DNA from: an uncultured Eubacteriales bacterium | Lineage (GTDB): Bacteria; Bacillota; Clostridia; Oscillospirales; Acutalibacteraceae | Reading direction: 5' to 3' | Length of the DNA: 64,000 nucleotides | Assembly (NCBI GenBank): GCA_934456435.1 | Contig: CAKSHH010000001.1 | Span: forward strand, 186,001-250,000 | Part shown: positions 53,210 through 62,597 of the stretch, in pieces | Numbering within the stretch: the stretch's first letter is position 1 | Layout: every line of letters begins with the position of its first letter | Made by a program: the position numbers and the translations under genes | Notes under the pieces: model-generated | Databases searched by the model: none | Seen by the model: the letters and a program-made list of their open reading frames with translations, nothing else | What the model was told of the DNA's origin: nothing

Positions 53210-53611
53210 ATGAGAGACATAGAAAAGGTGCGCCGTTTCTTTGAGGGAGACAGGTATGCGACCGAGGTCACGGGCATAACAATCGACGAGGTTGATGACT
53301 GCTATTCAAAGTGCAGTCTGACCCTTGACGAAAGGCACTACGGCGCGCACGGACAGGTTATGGGCGGAGTTGTGTTCACTCTTGCCGACTTTGCATTTGC
53401 TGTGGCAACGAACAATGAAGAGGTCTTCACGGCGACGGCGGACAGCCACATCAGCTATCTTTCCTCTTCTAAAGGAAAAAAGCTCTTCGCCGAGTGCAAA
53501 AAAATTAAAGAGGGCAGGAGACTGTGCTTCTACGAAATAAGTATTTATGATGACCTCGGCAAGGAAATTGCGGTTATCAGCACAACAGGTATGCATATAG
53601 AAAAAAGGTGA
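53210..53611 (+). CDS. PaaI-type hotdog thioesterase
   Basis: 133 residues, one hotdog fold. HYGAHGQVMGGVVFTLADFAF is the PaaI core with the conserved HGG-like loop and Asp; ATADSHISYLSSS forms the partner strand. It hydrolyses acyl- or aryl-CoA esters in the cytosol. ATG 53210 has AAGGTGA upstream, better than GTG 53201. It is 14 bases after the dehydrogenase gene and 10 before the beta-helix gene. Confidence 0.8.
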   Translation: MRDIEKVRRFFEGDRYATEVTGITIDEVDDCYSKCSLTLDERHYGAHGQVMGGVVFTLADFAFAVATNNEEVFTATADSHISYLSSSKGKKLFAECKKIKEGRRLCFYEISIYDDLGKEIAVISTTGMHIEKR

Positions 53612-53621
53612 GGTACGGAAA

Positions 53622-55460
53622 ATGACGCAAAGCATTTTGTGTATAGTTACGGCAATAATGGTTTCGCTTGCACCGCTGTTCAACTGGCAGACAACGACGG
53701 TGCCTGATCCGAAAAATCTTGCTTCGGAAACCGAACCGTCACAGGAAGCTTACAGAACCTACGACAGGGTAGACGGCGTGGAAGATTCAGTTTTTTACAT
53801 AGCGAGACCAAAGGCGGACGCTTATAAAACCGTAAATGCGTCCGATTTCGGGCTCAGCGCCGAGTCCGAGGACAATTATGATGCGTTTTGCAGGGCGATA
53901 GACTTCTGCCGGCAGAATCCGAACACACGGCTGGTTGTTGAAGCAGGAAAGTATTATTTCCGCACGGCAAGGGCGATAGAACTCGGTTCGATGAAAAACA
54001 TTATGATTGATGCCGACGGTGCGGAGTTTTACTTTGAGAATCCGTATTATTTCAACGTAAATGACGGAGACTGCGTGGAAATCAGAGGACTTACAATCAA
54101 GTGGAATCTTGAAAAATCGCGTCTCGGTTCAATCGTCAAGGTGAAAAATGTCAGAAAGCTAAAAAAGACCTTTGAGATAGAATTTACCGAGCTTGAGGAT
54201 GTGTCCGAGGATATACCGATCAAGGTGTTTACTCAGTATGACCCGAAAACACTTACGCCCGGCGTCAGGAAGAATTTTAAGGAGAATTATGTTTATTCCG
54301 ATCCCGAAATGATAACTTCGGTTGAAAAGACGGGCAGAAACGTATTGAAAATCACTCACAACGGTAAGCTTAAAAGCTTCAAAAACGGCGATGTTTTTCT
54401 CCTTCGCCACTATGTTTATGACGGCAATGTTTTCAACGTTTACAACACTGAAAATATCACTTTTGAAAACGTCAAAATTTACGGCGCGGCAGGTATGGGC
54501 TGGCTGATTGAGGGACGCTCGCAGAGATTCCAGCTTCTCGGCTGTGTGGTCGGACTTGACCCTGAGCATGAAAGCGACCACCGTATTTCCGCAACTGCCG
54601 ATGCGGTGCATATTGCCAACACGAACGGTCATTTCAGAATAAGCGGCTGTGATTTCAGCTTCATGGGAGACGACTGCATCAACGTTCACGACAACCTGCT
54701 CTGCGTGACAAAGCGTGTGAGTGACAGTACGGTTGAGTACTACACAAATGCCAACAGTCTGCGCGTGGGCGATACGGCGGTTTTCAACGGAACAAAGTTT
54801 GAATCGCTCGGCTTCAGCGCGAAAGTAACGGCTGTTGATGACAAAACCATATCATTTGACCGCGAGCTTCCCGGCGAAATCACCGATGGCTGTATAATTT
54901 ATAACGGAAGTCTTGACAGCGGAAATTACGTCATCAGCGATAATTATTTCCATGAAAACCGCGCAAGAGGCTTGCTTCTTCAGAGCGACAACGGACTTTG
55001 CGAGAACAACAGATTTTACAAGACAATGGCAAATCCGATAAAGATCATCATGGATCTTTCGCCCGGACTGTGGCTTGAGGGCACGGGAGTAAACTGCCTT
55101 GCGGTAAGGAACAATACGTTCGATGACTGCAACGTTGTTGATTGGGGCGCACAGATAGAAATTTCCGCTGACATCAGCGGAAATCAGGCGGCACAGCCGA
55201 TGTTTTTCAACATAGCCGTTGATAACAATACATTTAAAAATTTCCCCGGAAATGTGCTTCGTGCAGCCAATGCGTCGGGGCTCAGCTTCAACGGAAACAC
55301 GGTGATGAACTTCCGCTATAAAACCGAGCTTAACAGGGGAAGAGTCAAAATAAAAGAAAACTGCTCCAAGGTTACGGTCAGCAAAAACGTTTTTGTTCCG
55401 TCCGTAAAGGCACCGAATCAGAATCTTGTTGATTTTGAAAGCATAAAATCCGTGCTGTAA
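53622..55460 (+). CDS. Right-handed beta-helix glycosidase, GH110-like
   Basis: 612 residues. An N-terminal hydrophobic stretch (ILCIVTAIMVSLAPLF) suggests export. The body is a parallel beta-helix with recurring N-x-F turns (NNTFDDCN, DNNTFKNF, NGNTVMNF). The block around ADAVHIANTNGHFRISG (from 326) and FMGDDCINVHDN (from 347) matches GH110 alpha-1,3-galactosidases, with Asp327, Asp350 and Asp351 in the expected 23-and-1 spacing. It would remove terminal alpha-1,3-galactose such as blood-group B or linear Gal-Gal. No Ricin or CBM domain is added. Identity as GH110 is probable, not certain. Confidence 0.7.
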   Translation: MTQSILCIVTAIMVSLAPLFNWQTTTVPDPKNLASETEPSQEAYRTYDRVDGVEDSVFYIARPKADAYKTVNASDFGLSAESEDNYDAFCRAIDFCRQNPNTRLVVEAGKYYFRTARAIELGSMKNIMIDADGAEFYFENPYYFNVNDGDCVEIRGLTIKWNLEKSRLGSIVKVKNVRKLKKTFEIEFTELEDVSEDIPIKVFTQYDPKTLTPGVRKNFKENYVYSDPEMITSVEKTGRNVLKITHNGKLKSFKNGDVFLLRHYVYDGNVFNVYNTENITFENVKIYGAAGMGWLIEGRSQRFQLLGCVVGLDPEHESDHRISATADAVHIANTNGHFRISGCDFSFMGDDCINVHDNLLCVTKRVSDSTVEYYTNANSLRVGDTAVFNGTKFESLGFSAKVTAVDDKTISFDRELPGEITDGCIIYNGSLDSGNYVISDNYFHENRARGLLLQSDNGLCENNRFYKTMANPIKIIMDLSPGLWLEGTGVNCLAVRNNTFDDCNVVDWGAQIEISADISGNQAAQPMFFNIAVDNNTFKNFPGNVLRAANASGLSFNGNTVMNFRYKTELNRGRVKIKENCSKVTVSKNVFVPSVKAPNQNLVDFESIKSVL

Positions 55461-55489
55461 AAATTTTTAACTGTATCAAATTACAAATT

Positions 55490-55525
55490 AAAACCTGCTG
55501 CAAAAATCAATTTGCAACAGGTTTT
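55490..55525. terminator. Bidirectional terminator
   Basis: AAAACCTGCTGCAAA and TTTGCAACAGGTTTT are complementary with one mismatch. It serves the GH110-like gene (+) and the small gene at 55527 (-). Confidence 0.8.
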
Positions 55526-55526
55526 A

Positions 55527-55817
55527 TTATTTATCCAGAATAAACTCAATTTGACGAATTGCGTCCCTGAGCTTTGCAAACCCCGAAAACGGGTCGCGGT
55601 CAACGGCGGAGATTATCAGGTCAAGCTCCTCCAGCGAATACGGAAACTTCTGCGCTCTCAGGCAGTTGTTCCTGCGTATTGCACAGATATCCGCCATCTG
55701 CTTTTCAGACAGCGCGTCAATGTCAGTACAATTATCCCTGATGACCTCGTCGATAATGTTTTCAGGCGATTGGATATACATTCGTATTTGGTTTGCCAAA
55801 TCATTTTTGAAACTCAT
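55527..55817 (-). CDS. Small helical protein of unknown function
   Basis: 96 residues, all-helical by look, no membrane segment; it has charged repeats and two cysteines (DNCTDID, RRNNCLRAQ). No family recognised. The ribosome site is weak (AAAGC), yet the frame runs up to a shared terminator and the protein is hydrophilic with normal codon use. It precedes no partner. Confidence 0.5.
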   Translation of the reverse strand: MSFKNDLANQIRMYIQSPENIIDEVIRDNCTDIDALSEKQMADICAIRRNNCLRAQKFPYSLEELDLIISAVDRDPFSGFAKLRDAIRQIEFILDK

Positions 55818-55876
55818 AGCTTTATTATGGAATTACTGCTCCGTCATTCAGGCGAAGCAGTAATTTTTACGGTTAT

Positions 55877-58800
55877 TTATTTGATTTTTACCTTGAAGTT
55901 CTTGATCTCAAACGGAGTTGCGTGGAAGCTGATTGTGTCGCCGTCAAAGTCAACGGGAACATCGTTTCTCTCAATGAGGTCGCACTCTGCGGCGTAGGTG
56001 AGGGGAGCGAAGAACTTAACGCTTGCGTCAACGCTTCTGCCCTTCTTCTCAACCATACGGATGATGTATGCGTCCTCTTCCTCGCACTTCTTGACAGCTT
56101 CAAGAGTCATGCTGTCGCTTGTGAGAGTGATGAAAGAATTGTCAGCGCCCAGCTCGCCCTCTGACTTGATGTCAACGGGAACAAGTGGATGGTTGATTTC
56201 AAGTCCTCTTTCAAGAGTCTTGGCTTTCTTCCATGTCTCGGCATGGGGATAGAGCGAATAGGTGAAGTAGTGGTCGCCTCTGTCGGACTTCGGATCGGGT
56301 TTGATAGGAGCTTTAAGAAGAGTAAGAATCATCTTGTGCTCGTTGACCTCGTGACCGTACTTGCAGTCGTTGAGGAGTGAAACACCGTAGTCCTCGTCGG
56401 ACATGTCAATCCAGTTATGAGCGTTTACCTCAAACTTTGCCTTGTCATACGGATTGTATCTGTATGAGCAGCACTCCATTGTAGCGTAGGCGATGTCTCT
56501 TGTGTAGTTCTTCGTCTGAAGATCAACGTCAAAGAATACCTTGAGGAGCTTCTGATCCTCGTGCCAGCTAATGTGAGTGTCAAAGTCGATTCTGTCAAGG
56601 TCGTTGTAGATAATGATATTCTGCTCAATCTTTGACTTGAGAACGTCCTTCTCAATGGAAATCATTGTGTAGACGTCGCCCTTGACGATATCCTTAACTA
56701 TGCCGTCCTTGAGCTCAAACTCGCGGTCAACGTAAGTTGCAACGATGTCCCATGCGTCGTATCCGCCGGGCATATCCTCAAAGAGTCTGAAATCGTTGCC
56801 CTTGCCGCCCTTGGAGATGACCTCACGGTGGTTCTTCTTGTCGTAGATTGAAATAAGAGTTGCGTTGTCGTCAAGAACAAGCTTGAATCTGTCGTTCTCA
56901 ATCTCCTTGCCGTTGCTCTCGTCATAAGCGGGAGCCTTTGCGGCAGGCATCTTATAGTAGACCTTGTAGCCGACTGCCGGAATATCCTTGGCAACGAATA
57001 CGAGCTTTTTGTCTCCGTTCGGCTTTGTGTAGGCCTGAGTTGCAACCTTGCTGCCGTTCTCGTCGAAGATATCAACGTCCTGATAATCAAGCTCAACCTT
57101 AGTTGTTGCGGCATTTGCAAGGGAGTTGAAGAGTGCAAACGGCTTGCCGAGGTTCTTGTCATAGCCGATATGCTCTGCGATAACTGCAAGAGCTTCATTG
57201 CGGATTCTTTCGCCTGTCTCGATTACCTCGTTGTAGATGGCCATAAGCTTGCCGAATACCTCTGTGATGTGAGTTCCGGGAAGTGAATCATGGAACTGGT
57301 TGGTGAGGATCTTTCTCCATGCGAGAGCAAGCTCCTCCGTCGGGTACTCGTAGCCGTAGCTTTCTGCGATAACCGCGTAAATCTCAGCCTCACGGTAGAG
57401 GTTCTCGCAGTAACGGTTAGCTTTCTTGAGGGCAGCCTTTGTGGTGTGAACACCGCGGTGTTCTTCAAGATAAAGCTCGTCTTTCCATGTGACGATCTTG
57501 TCGCCGGCTGCGATAGCCTTCTGACGCATATTTTCGAGCGATTCCTCAATCTTGCACGCCTTTGTTTCGGGAAGACCGGGGAAGTTCTTATATCTCTTGA
57601 CATATTCAAGCATCTCGTTGTCGACTCCGCCGCCGCCGTCGCCCCAGCCGTAGCAGTACATGGACTCGCCGATGGTGTCCTTATCGGAATACTTGACCCA
57701 GTTTGTCTTGAGTGAATCGGGCTCCATTGAACCGATGAAGTGAGTCGGAGGAACGGCTGCGAATACCTTGGAACCGTCCGGACCCTCCCACCAGAAGGAG
57801 TTATAGAGCCACGGGTTTGTGTCGTTCCAGATGCCCATCTTGTGGGTAACAAAGTACTTCATTCCGGCTTTCTTCATTATCTGCGGCATACAGTAGCTGT
57901 TGCCGAAAACATCGGGAAGCCAGCAGGTCTTGGGAGTTACGCCGAACCACTTTTCGGCATAGCGAACGCCGTGGAGGAACTGACGGACGAAGCTCTCACC
58001 TGAGATGATGTTACAGTCAGGCTCAACCCACATACCGCCGATGTACTCCCAACGACCCTCTTTGACTCTCTTCTGAACCTGCTCAAAGATGTTGGGGTAA
58101 TGAACTCTCATTTCCTCATACATACCTGCCTGGCTCTGAGAGAAGATGAAGTCGGGATACTGCTCCATAAGGCGAAGCATTGTTGCGTGAGTACGGCCGA
58201 CCTTGCGGACGAACTCCTTGTAAGCCCACATGTAAACCATGTCAAGGTGGGAGTTACCGATGAGGTCGAGCTTGCCCATGCATTTGTAGTTCGGGTTGTT
58301 GTAAACTCTGTCATAGAGAACCTTTTTGCACATTCTCAGCTTTGCCTTGAATACGTCAAAATCAGGCTCGTCAAAGTCAACATACTGGAAAGCCTCTTTG
58401 AGTGATTCACGGATAAGTGTAGCGTAGTCGTTGCCCATGCCCGGCATAAAGAGTGCATTGTAAACTGCCTTCAAATCCCAGTAGATTTCGTTGATCTCAT
58501 CATCTGTTGTAGCGATGAATGAGCACTCAAGCTTCTTGAGCGAGCTTTCGTTGGAGTGCCATACGAAATAGGATTCGATGTCGATATCGTATGTATCGCC
58601 CGCCTTGGCGCAATCGGTAAGAACAACTGCGTTGCGGAACGGGTCAAGACCCTGGAAGGGTACGCCGTTTACGGAAACGAGCGAGTCGCCGCCGAAATAA
58701 ACGTAAAGAGTAACCTTCTTGCCCTCGAATCTGTCGGGAATAGTGATCTTATTCTTGAAGAACGAGCTCATACCGTTGCCGCCCCAGTAGCCGCCGACAT

Positions 58801-59053
58801 CAAGATCCTTCCAACCGTCGTAGAGATACTCGTAGTCGCCGATGTCCTTGTAGATGCACTCGCGCATCTTCCAGGGTGCGGTGTTCTCAAAGTCCGTGTA
58901 TATTCTCTTTTTGAGTGCCTTAAGCTTAATTTCAACAAGCTCGTCAAAGGCGAAAATACCTCTCTGCTTGTTTTTAATAAGGCCTCGCCATGTGTCAATA
59001 TGAGCTTCCATGCCCTCGACTGAGGGTACGGTCTTTTTCTCATTTTCTGCCAT
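55877..59053 (-). CDS. Alpha-mannosidase, GH38
   Basis: 1058 residues, no signal peptide. An N-terminal beta domain is followed by the GH38 catalytic domain: NSHLDMVYMW supplies zinc ligands His269 and Asp271, and CWLPDVFGNS holds the nucleophile Asp381; NQFHDSLPGTHI gives the last zinc His. The mannosidase middle and C-terminal beta domains complete it. It releases alpha-linked mannose in the cytosol from imported N-glycan or mannan fragments. GGAGCTG precedes ATG 59053. The neighbouring inositol gene iolB diverges. Confidence 0.92.
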   Translation of the reverse strand: MAENEKKTVPSVEGMEAHIDTWRGLIKNKQRGIFAFDELVEIKLKALKKRIYTDFENTAPWKMRECIYKDIGDYEYLYDGWKDLDVGGYWGGNGMSSFFKNKITIPDRFEGKKVTLYVYFGGDSLVSVNGVPFQGLDPFRNAVVLTDCAKAGDTYDIDIESYFVWHSNESSLKKLECSFIATTDDEINEIYWDLKAVYNALFMPGMGNDYATLIRESLKEAFQYVDFDEPDFDVFKAKLRMCKKVLYDRVYNNPNYKCMGKLDLIGNSHLDMVYMWAYKEFVRKVGRTHATMLRLMEQYPDFIFSQSQAGMYEEMRVHYPNIFEQVQKRVKEGRWEYIGGMWVEPDCNIISGESFVRQFLHGVRYAEKWFGVTPKTCWLPDVFGNSYCMPQIMKKAGMKYFVTHKMGIWNDTNPWLYNSFWWEGPDGSKVFAAVPPTHFIGSMEPDSLKTNWVKYSDKDTIGESMYCYGWGDGGGGVDNEMLEYVKRYKNFPGLPETKACKIEESLENMRQKAIAAGDKIVTWKDELYLEEHRGVHTTKAALKKANRYCENLYREAEIYAVIAESYGYEYPTEELALAWRKILTNQFHDSLPGTHITEVFGKLMAIYNEVIETGERIRNEALAVIAEHIGYDKNLGKPFALFNSLANAATTKVELDYQDVDIFDENGSKVATQAYTKPNGDKKLVFVAKDIPAVGYKVYYKMPAAKAPAYDESNGKEIENDRFKLVLDDNATLISIYDKKNHREVISKGGKGNDFRLFEDMPGGYDAWDIVATYVDREFELKDGIVKDIVKGDVYTMISIEKDVLKSKIEQNIIIYNDLDRIDFDTHISWHEDQKLLKVFFDVDLQTKNYTRDIAYATMECCSYRYNPYDKAKFEVNAHNWIDMSDEDYGVSLLNDCKYGHEVNEHKMILTLLKAPIKPDPKSDRGDHYFTYSLYPHAETWKKAKTLERGLEINHPLVPVDIKSEGELGADNSFITLTSDSMTLEAVKKCEEEDAYIIRMVEKKGRSVDASVKFFAPLTYAAECDLIERNDVPVDFDGDTISFHATPFEIKNFKVKIK

Positions 59054-59275
59054 TTTTTCAGCTCCTTATTTCCAAATTGTCAGTCAACAAACTGAAATCA
59101 ATCAATTATAACATTATCAAACGGGTATTTCAACAAATTTAACGTAAAAATATATTTTTATTACGCCGAAACGGTACTTGAAATAAATTTAGCAAAATGA
59201 TACAATAAAAACAACCGTCGAAATGGTTTATTTAACGGTTACAAAACGCCGATTTGCGGCAAAGGAGGAAATGCT

Positions 59276-60049
59276 ATGCTGGAAAATCCCGCATTCAACG
59301 AAAACAATGAAAAAATACTCTGCGAAATGAACGGAAAAAACGCGGAGATGAAAATGAATATTAAGGTCAAGAGACTTGCGGCAGGCGAGAAATATGAAAT
59401 TCTTGACTCGCAGAACGAAACTGCCGTGCTCATTCTTCGCGGCGAGATGAACATAAGCTGGAACGGCAGAACCGAAAAAATGAAGAGAGCCAATCCGTTT
59501 GAAAAAACTCCGTATTGTCTGCATGCTTGCAGGGGAGTGAAAATTGAAATCGAAGCTCTTGCCGACAGTGAGTTTATAGTTCAGCAGACGGATAACGAAA
59601 GGGAGTTCGAACCCGTTTTCTACAAGCCTGAGGACTGCCTTTATCAGCATTTCGGAAAAGGACAATGGGAGGGTACGGGTTACCGTATCTGCTCAACGAT
59701 GTTTGACTATGACAATGCACCGTACTCCAATATGGTTATGGGCGAGGTGTTCAACCAGCCCGGAAGATGGTCAAGCTATCCGCCGCATCATCATCCGCAG
59801 CCGGAGGTTTATTACTATCAGTTTGATCCGCCGCAGGGCTTCGGCGCCTGCTTCAACGGCGACGATGTTTTCAAGAGCACAGACGGTGCTTACTGCACCA
59901 TCACGGACGGCAACGATCACGAGCAGGTTACAGCTCCCGGATACACAATGTATTATGTATGGATGATTCGCCATATTGACGGAGATCCGTGGTATAAGAC
60001 GACCCGATTCTATGCCAAAGAGCACGAATGGCTTGTCAACGCCGACTAA
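59276..60049 (+). CDS. iolB: 5-deoxy-glucuronate isomerase
   Basis: 257 residues, double cupin of the KduI/IolB family: YPPHHHPQPEVYYYQF carries the metal histidines and Glu, and GYTMYYVWMIRH ends the second cupin. It converts 5-deoxy-glucuronate to 5-dehydro-2-deoxy-gluconate in inositol breakdown. AAAGGAGG is 7 bases from ATG 59276. A TIM-barrel isomerase follows in 21 bases. iolA and iolG are at the other end of the window, so the pathway is split. Confidence 0.9.
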   Translation: MLENPAFNENNEKILCEMNGKNAEMKMNIKVKRLAAGEKYEILDSQNETAVLILRGEMNISWNGRTEKMKRANPFEKTPYCLHACRGVKIEIEALADSEFIVQQTDNEREFEPVFYKPEDCLYQHFGKGQWEGTGYRICSTMFDYDNAPYSNMVMGEVFNQPGRWSSYPPHHHPQPEVYYYQFDPPQGFGACFNGDDVFKSTDGAYCTITDGNDHEQVTAPGYTMYYVWMIRHIDGDPWYKTTRFYAKEHEWLVNAD

Positions 60050-60070
60050 ACCTTTAATCGGAGGTGCTTT

Positions 60071-60865
60071 ATGCGCTACGGAATGTGTATGGGCATTGAC
60101 AGCCCTCAGAACATAAAAATTGCAAAGGATGCCGGATTCGATTATATGGAGTGCGGATTTTCCTATCTGTCACAAGCGGAGGATGAAATTGTTGCAAGAT
60201 TTGCCGATGCGCTTGCTTCGGCGGATATAAGGTGTGAGGCGGCAAACTGCTTCCTCCCGTCCGACCTTGCGGTCATCGGAAACGATTATTACTCGGCGCG
60301 GTTCACCGACTTCATTGAAAAAGGAATGGAGAGGGGGAAGAAGCTCGGCTTGGAGGTTGTCGCTTTCGGTTCCGGCGCGGCAAGAAGAATACCGGAGGGC
60401 GTCAGCTATGCCGAGGGATTCCGTCAGCTCGGAGATTTCCTCGGAAATGTTGTTTCGCCGATTGCGGAAAAATACGGTATCACAATGGTTATTGAACCGC
60501 TCAGAAAGAACGAGACGAATATCATCAACACCGTCAAAGAGGGCGCAATGCTTGCGGTTCTTTCAGGCAAGGATAATGTTGCAGGGCTTGCCGACCTTTA
60601 TCACATGGTGGGTGTCGGTGACACAAACGACGATATCAGGCAACTCAAGGGTTCTGTAAAACACGCGCATTTTTCCAATCCGTCCTCTCATGCAGGACTG
60701 AAAAGGGGATTCCCGAAAAGCGTTGAAGAGTTCGACTACCGCTCATTCATAGATGCGCTTGAAGCTATCGGCTGTGAGCGCTGCTCGGTGGAGGCGCGCT
60801 GTACTGACTACCCGACAGAGACTGCCGAATCGGGAAGGCTTATCGAGATGCTGAGAAAAGGATAA
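60071..60865 (+). CDS. Sugar phosphate isomerase/epimerase (TIM barrel)
   Basis: 264 residues, xylose-isomerase-like barrel. FDYMECGFSYL, VVAFGSGAARRIP, MVIEPLRKNETNIINT, LADLYHM and VKHAHFSNPSS provide the metal-site positions. It probably isomerises a keto-sugar; next to iolB it may be an IolE/IolI/IolH-type step of inositol catabolism, but the sequence alone does not settle it. Ribosome site GGAGGTG. Distinct from the TIM-barrel gene at 7667. Confidence 0.8.
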   Translation: MRYGMCMGIDSPQNIKIAKDAGFDYMECGFSYLSQAEDEIVARFADALASADIRCEAANCFLPSDLAVIGNDYYSARFTDFIEKGMERGKKLGLEVVAFGSGAARRIPEGVSYAEGFRQLGDFLGNVVSPIAEKYGITMVIEPLRKNETNIINTVKEGAMLAVLSGKDNVAGLADLYHMVGVGDTNDDIRQLKGSVKHAHFSNPSSHAGLKRGFPKSVEEFDYRSFIDALEAIGCERCSVEARCTDYPTETAESGRLIEMLRKG

Positions 60866-60949
60866 TCAGCTGTATTGACTTAATAAAAAACGGGTCTGCT
60901 TTGATATTTAATCATGGCAGATCCGTTTCTGTTTATTCTGTTGTTTCTT

Positions 60950-61999
60950 TTATTTTTTATCGGGTGAATCGCCCCTGCCGGTTACTACCTCATAGCCGAT
61001 TTCTTTCATCTGCGAGCGCAGCAGGTCAAGCCCGTCCTTTGCGTCGCTGTCCGTGCCGACCTTGTTGTCGTACAGCAGATAGTCCTTTCGCACGCTCATC
61101 GGTGTAAGGTTCGGCATAACTACGTTACAGCCGGCAAGCACACCTCTCTGACGGCCTTTTCCCTCCACCGTTCCGAGAGCGGTCGTTGCAGGTAGAAGCA
61201 CGTTCGGCAGGGCAAGCCTTACCAAGCTGAGCAGAAAAACGGTCAAGTCGGCACTTCCTGCCGAAAAATCGTGCAGAGGTGTGTCACGGTGCGGAATGAA
61301 CGGACCGATTCCGACCATCTGCGGCTTGAAATCGCAAAGAAATTCGAGGTCGGAAGCAATACAGTCGGCGGTCTGGTACGGAGAGCCGACCATAAATCCC
61401 GCACCGGTCTGGTAGCCGATTTCCTTTAGATTTTTAAGGCATTGAAGTCGGTTTTCCAGCTTCATTTCCTCAGGGTGCAGTCTTTGATAATGCGATGGGG
61501 TAGCCGTCTCGTGCCTGAGCAGGAACCTGTCCGCGCCTGCGTCGTATAGGGTCTGATATGATTCTTTGCTTCGTTCGCCGACGGACAGAGTTACGGCGCA
61601 GTCGGGGTACTTCGTCTTGATGCGCTTTATCAGAGCCGAAAGTCTGCTGTCGTTCCAATACGGATCCTCGCCGCCCTGAAGCACAAACGTGCGGTATCCG
61701 AAGCGGTAGCCGTCATCACAGCAGGCGAGAATTTCCTCCTCGGTCAGCCTGTAGCGGTGAACGTTGGAGTTTGAACGGCGTATGCCGCAGTATAGGCAGT
61801 CGTTTTTGCAAATATTCGTAAATTCGATAATGCCCCTGAAATAAATTTTTTTGCCGAAAACCGCGAGAGTATTTTCACGGGCAAGCTTTGCGGCAAAATC
61901 GCGGTCGTTTTCGTCGCATGACGTGATAAGGCTGACCCATTCGTCGTGAGTCAGCCTGTGTTGATTGTTTAATTTTTCTATAAGCTTACGGTTGTTCAT
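60950..61999 (-). CDS. hydE: [FeFe]-hydrogenase maturase HydE (radical SAM)
   Basis: 349 residues. The radical SAM cluster motif is NICKNDCLYCGIRR (CxxxCxxC), followed by FVLQGGEDPYW, RFLLRHETATPSHY, GFMVGSPYQT and GIGPFIPHRDTPL. HydE works with HydF and HydG to build the diiron subcluster of [FeFe]-hydrogenase. ATG 61999 lies 8 bases after GAGG; the GTG at 62008 is too near. The TM1266-type protein gene is upstream on the same strand. HydF, HydG and the hydrogenase are not in the window. Confidence 0.93.
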   Translation of the reverse strand: MNNRKLIEKLNNQHRLTHDEWVSLITSCDENDRDFAAKLARENTLAVFGKKIYFRGIIEFTNICKNDCLYCGIRRSNSNVHRYRLTEEEILACCDDGYRFGYRTFVLQGGEDPYWNDSRLSALIKRIKTKYPDCAVTLSVGERSKESYQTLYDAGADRFLLRHETATPSHYQRLHPEEMKLENRLQCLKNLKEIGYQTGAGFMVGSPYQTADCIASDLEFLCDFKPQMVGIGPFIPHRDTPLHDFSAGSADLTVFLLSLVRLALPNVLLPATTALGTVEGKGRQRGVLAGCNVVMPNLTPMSVRKDYLLYDNKVGTDSDAKDGLDLLRSQMKEIGYEVVTGRGDSPDKK

Positions 62000-62075
62000 T
62001 GCTTTCACCTCAATGTAAATATTTCGGCGTCAGGAAAACAAGGTAACTGCTTGATTAACGGGCGGTTACCGAGAG

Positions 62076-62333
62076 TCAGACTTCGTATTCGTTATTGGAA
62101 TAGGCGGTTTTTACATTTGCGCCCTCTATTCTGCCGATTTTTCCGGCAAGGGAATTGATAATATCCTGCGGAGCATCAAGCGCGATGCTGATGATGTTGA
62201 TGTCATGCTTGGTATATGGCAGACCCATACGTCCGAGAATATACTCGCGGTAATCGTGGAGAATGGGGTTGAGCTGATCTGCACTTTCCTTGGTTTCGAG
62301 GATAATTGCCATAACCGCAACTCTTGTTTTCAT
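62076..62333 (-). CDS. Iron-only hydrogenase system regulator, TM1266 type
   Basis: 85 residues, ACT-like fold: RVAVMAIILETKESADQLNP, GRMGLPY, NIISIALDAPQDIINSL. This small protein is found beside [FeFe]-hydrogenase maturation genes (TM1266 family). A ligand-sensing regulatory role is proposed in the family but not established. AGGAGG precedes the ATG, and hydE lies 76 bases downstream. Confidence 0.88.
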   Translation of the reverse strand: MKTRVAVMAIILETKESADQLNPILHDYREYILGRMGLPYTKHDINIISIALDAPQDIINSLAGKIGRIEGANVKTAYSNNEYEV

Positions 62334-62456
62334 ATTGATAACCTCCTGAAATCAAAAATATACTGTTGTTTTCAACAATAAAATTATAACAGAATTAAGA
62401 TTGTTAGTCAATATTATTTCTCTTTCATACAATATTATGCATCTGCACAAAAGCTC

Positions 62457-62485
62457 TTGACAAAATGGAAAACCGAGGGTAGAAT
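62457..62485 (+). promoter_or_regulatory. Promoter of gdhA
   Basis: TTGACA (62457-62462), 17 bases, TAGAAT (62480-62485). Confidence 0.85.
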
Positions 62486-62540
62486 ATAACGCATAAAGAA
62501 GCTGTGAAGGACAGCAAAATAAATTTTTTAAAGGCAAAGG

Positions 62541-62584
62541 CGTCTTTGAGGGTATTTTATGCCCTTGAAGACGTTTTCTGTTTT
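62541..62584 (+). promoter_or_regulatory. Leader hairpin of gdhA, terminator-like
   Basis: CGTCTTTGAGGG (62541-62552) pairs with CCCTTGAAGACG (62562-62573) with two wobbles, directly followed by TTTTCTGTTTT and then the GGAGGAG of gdhA. Position and shape suggest transcription attenuation. No known riboswitch pattern was seen. Confidence 0.5.
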
Positions 62585-62597
62585 CGGAGGAGATATT

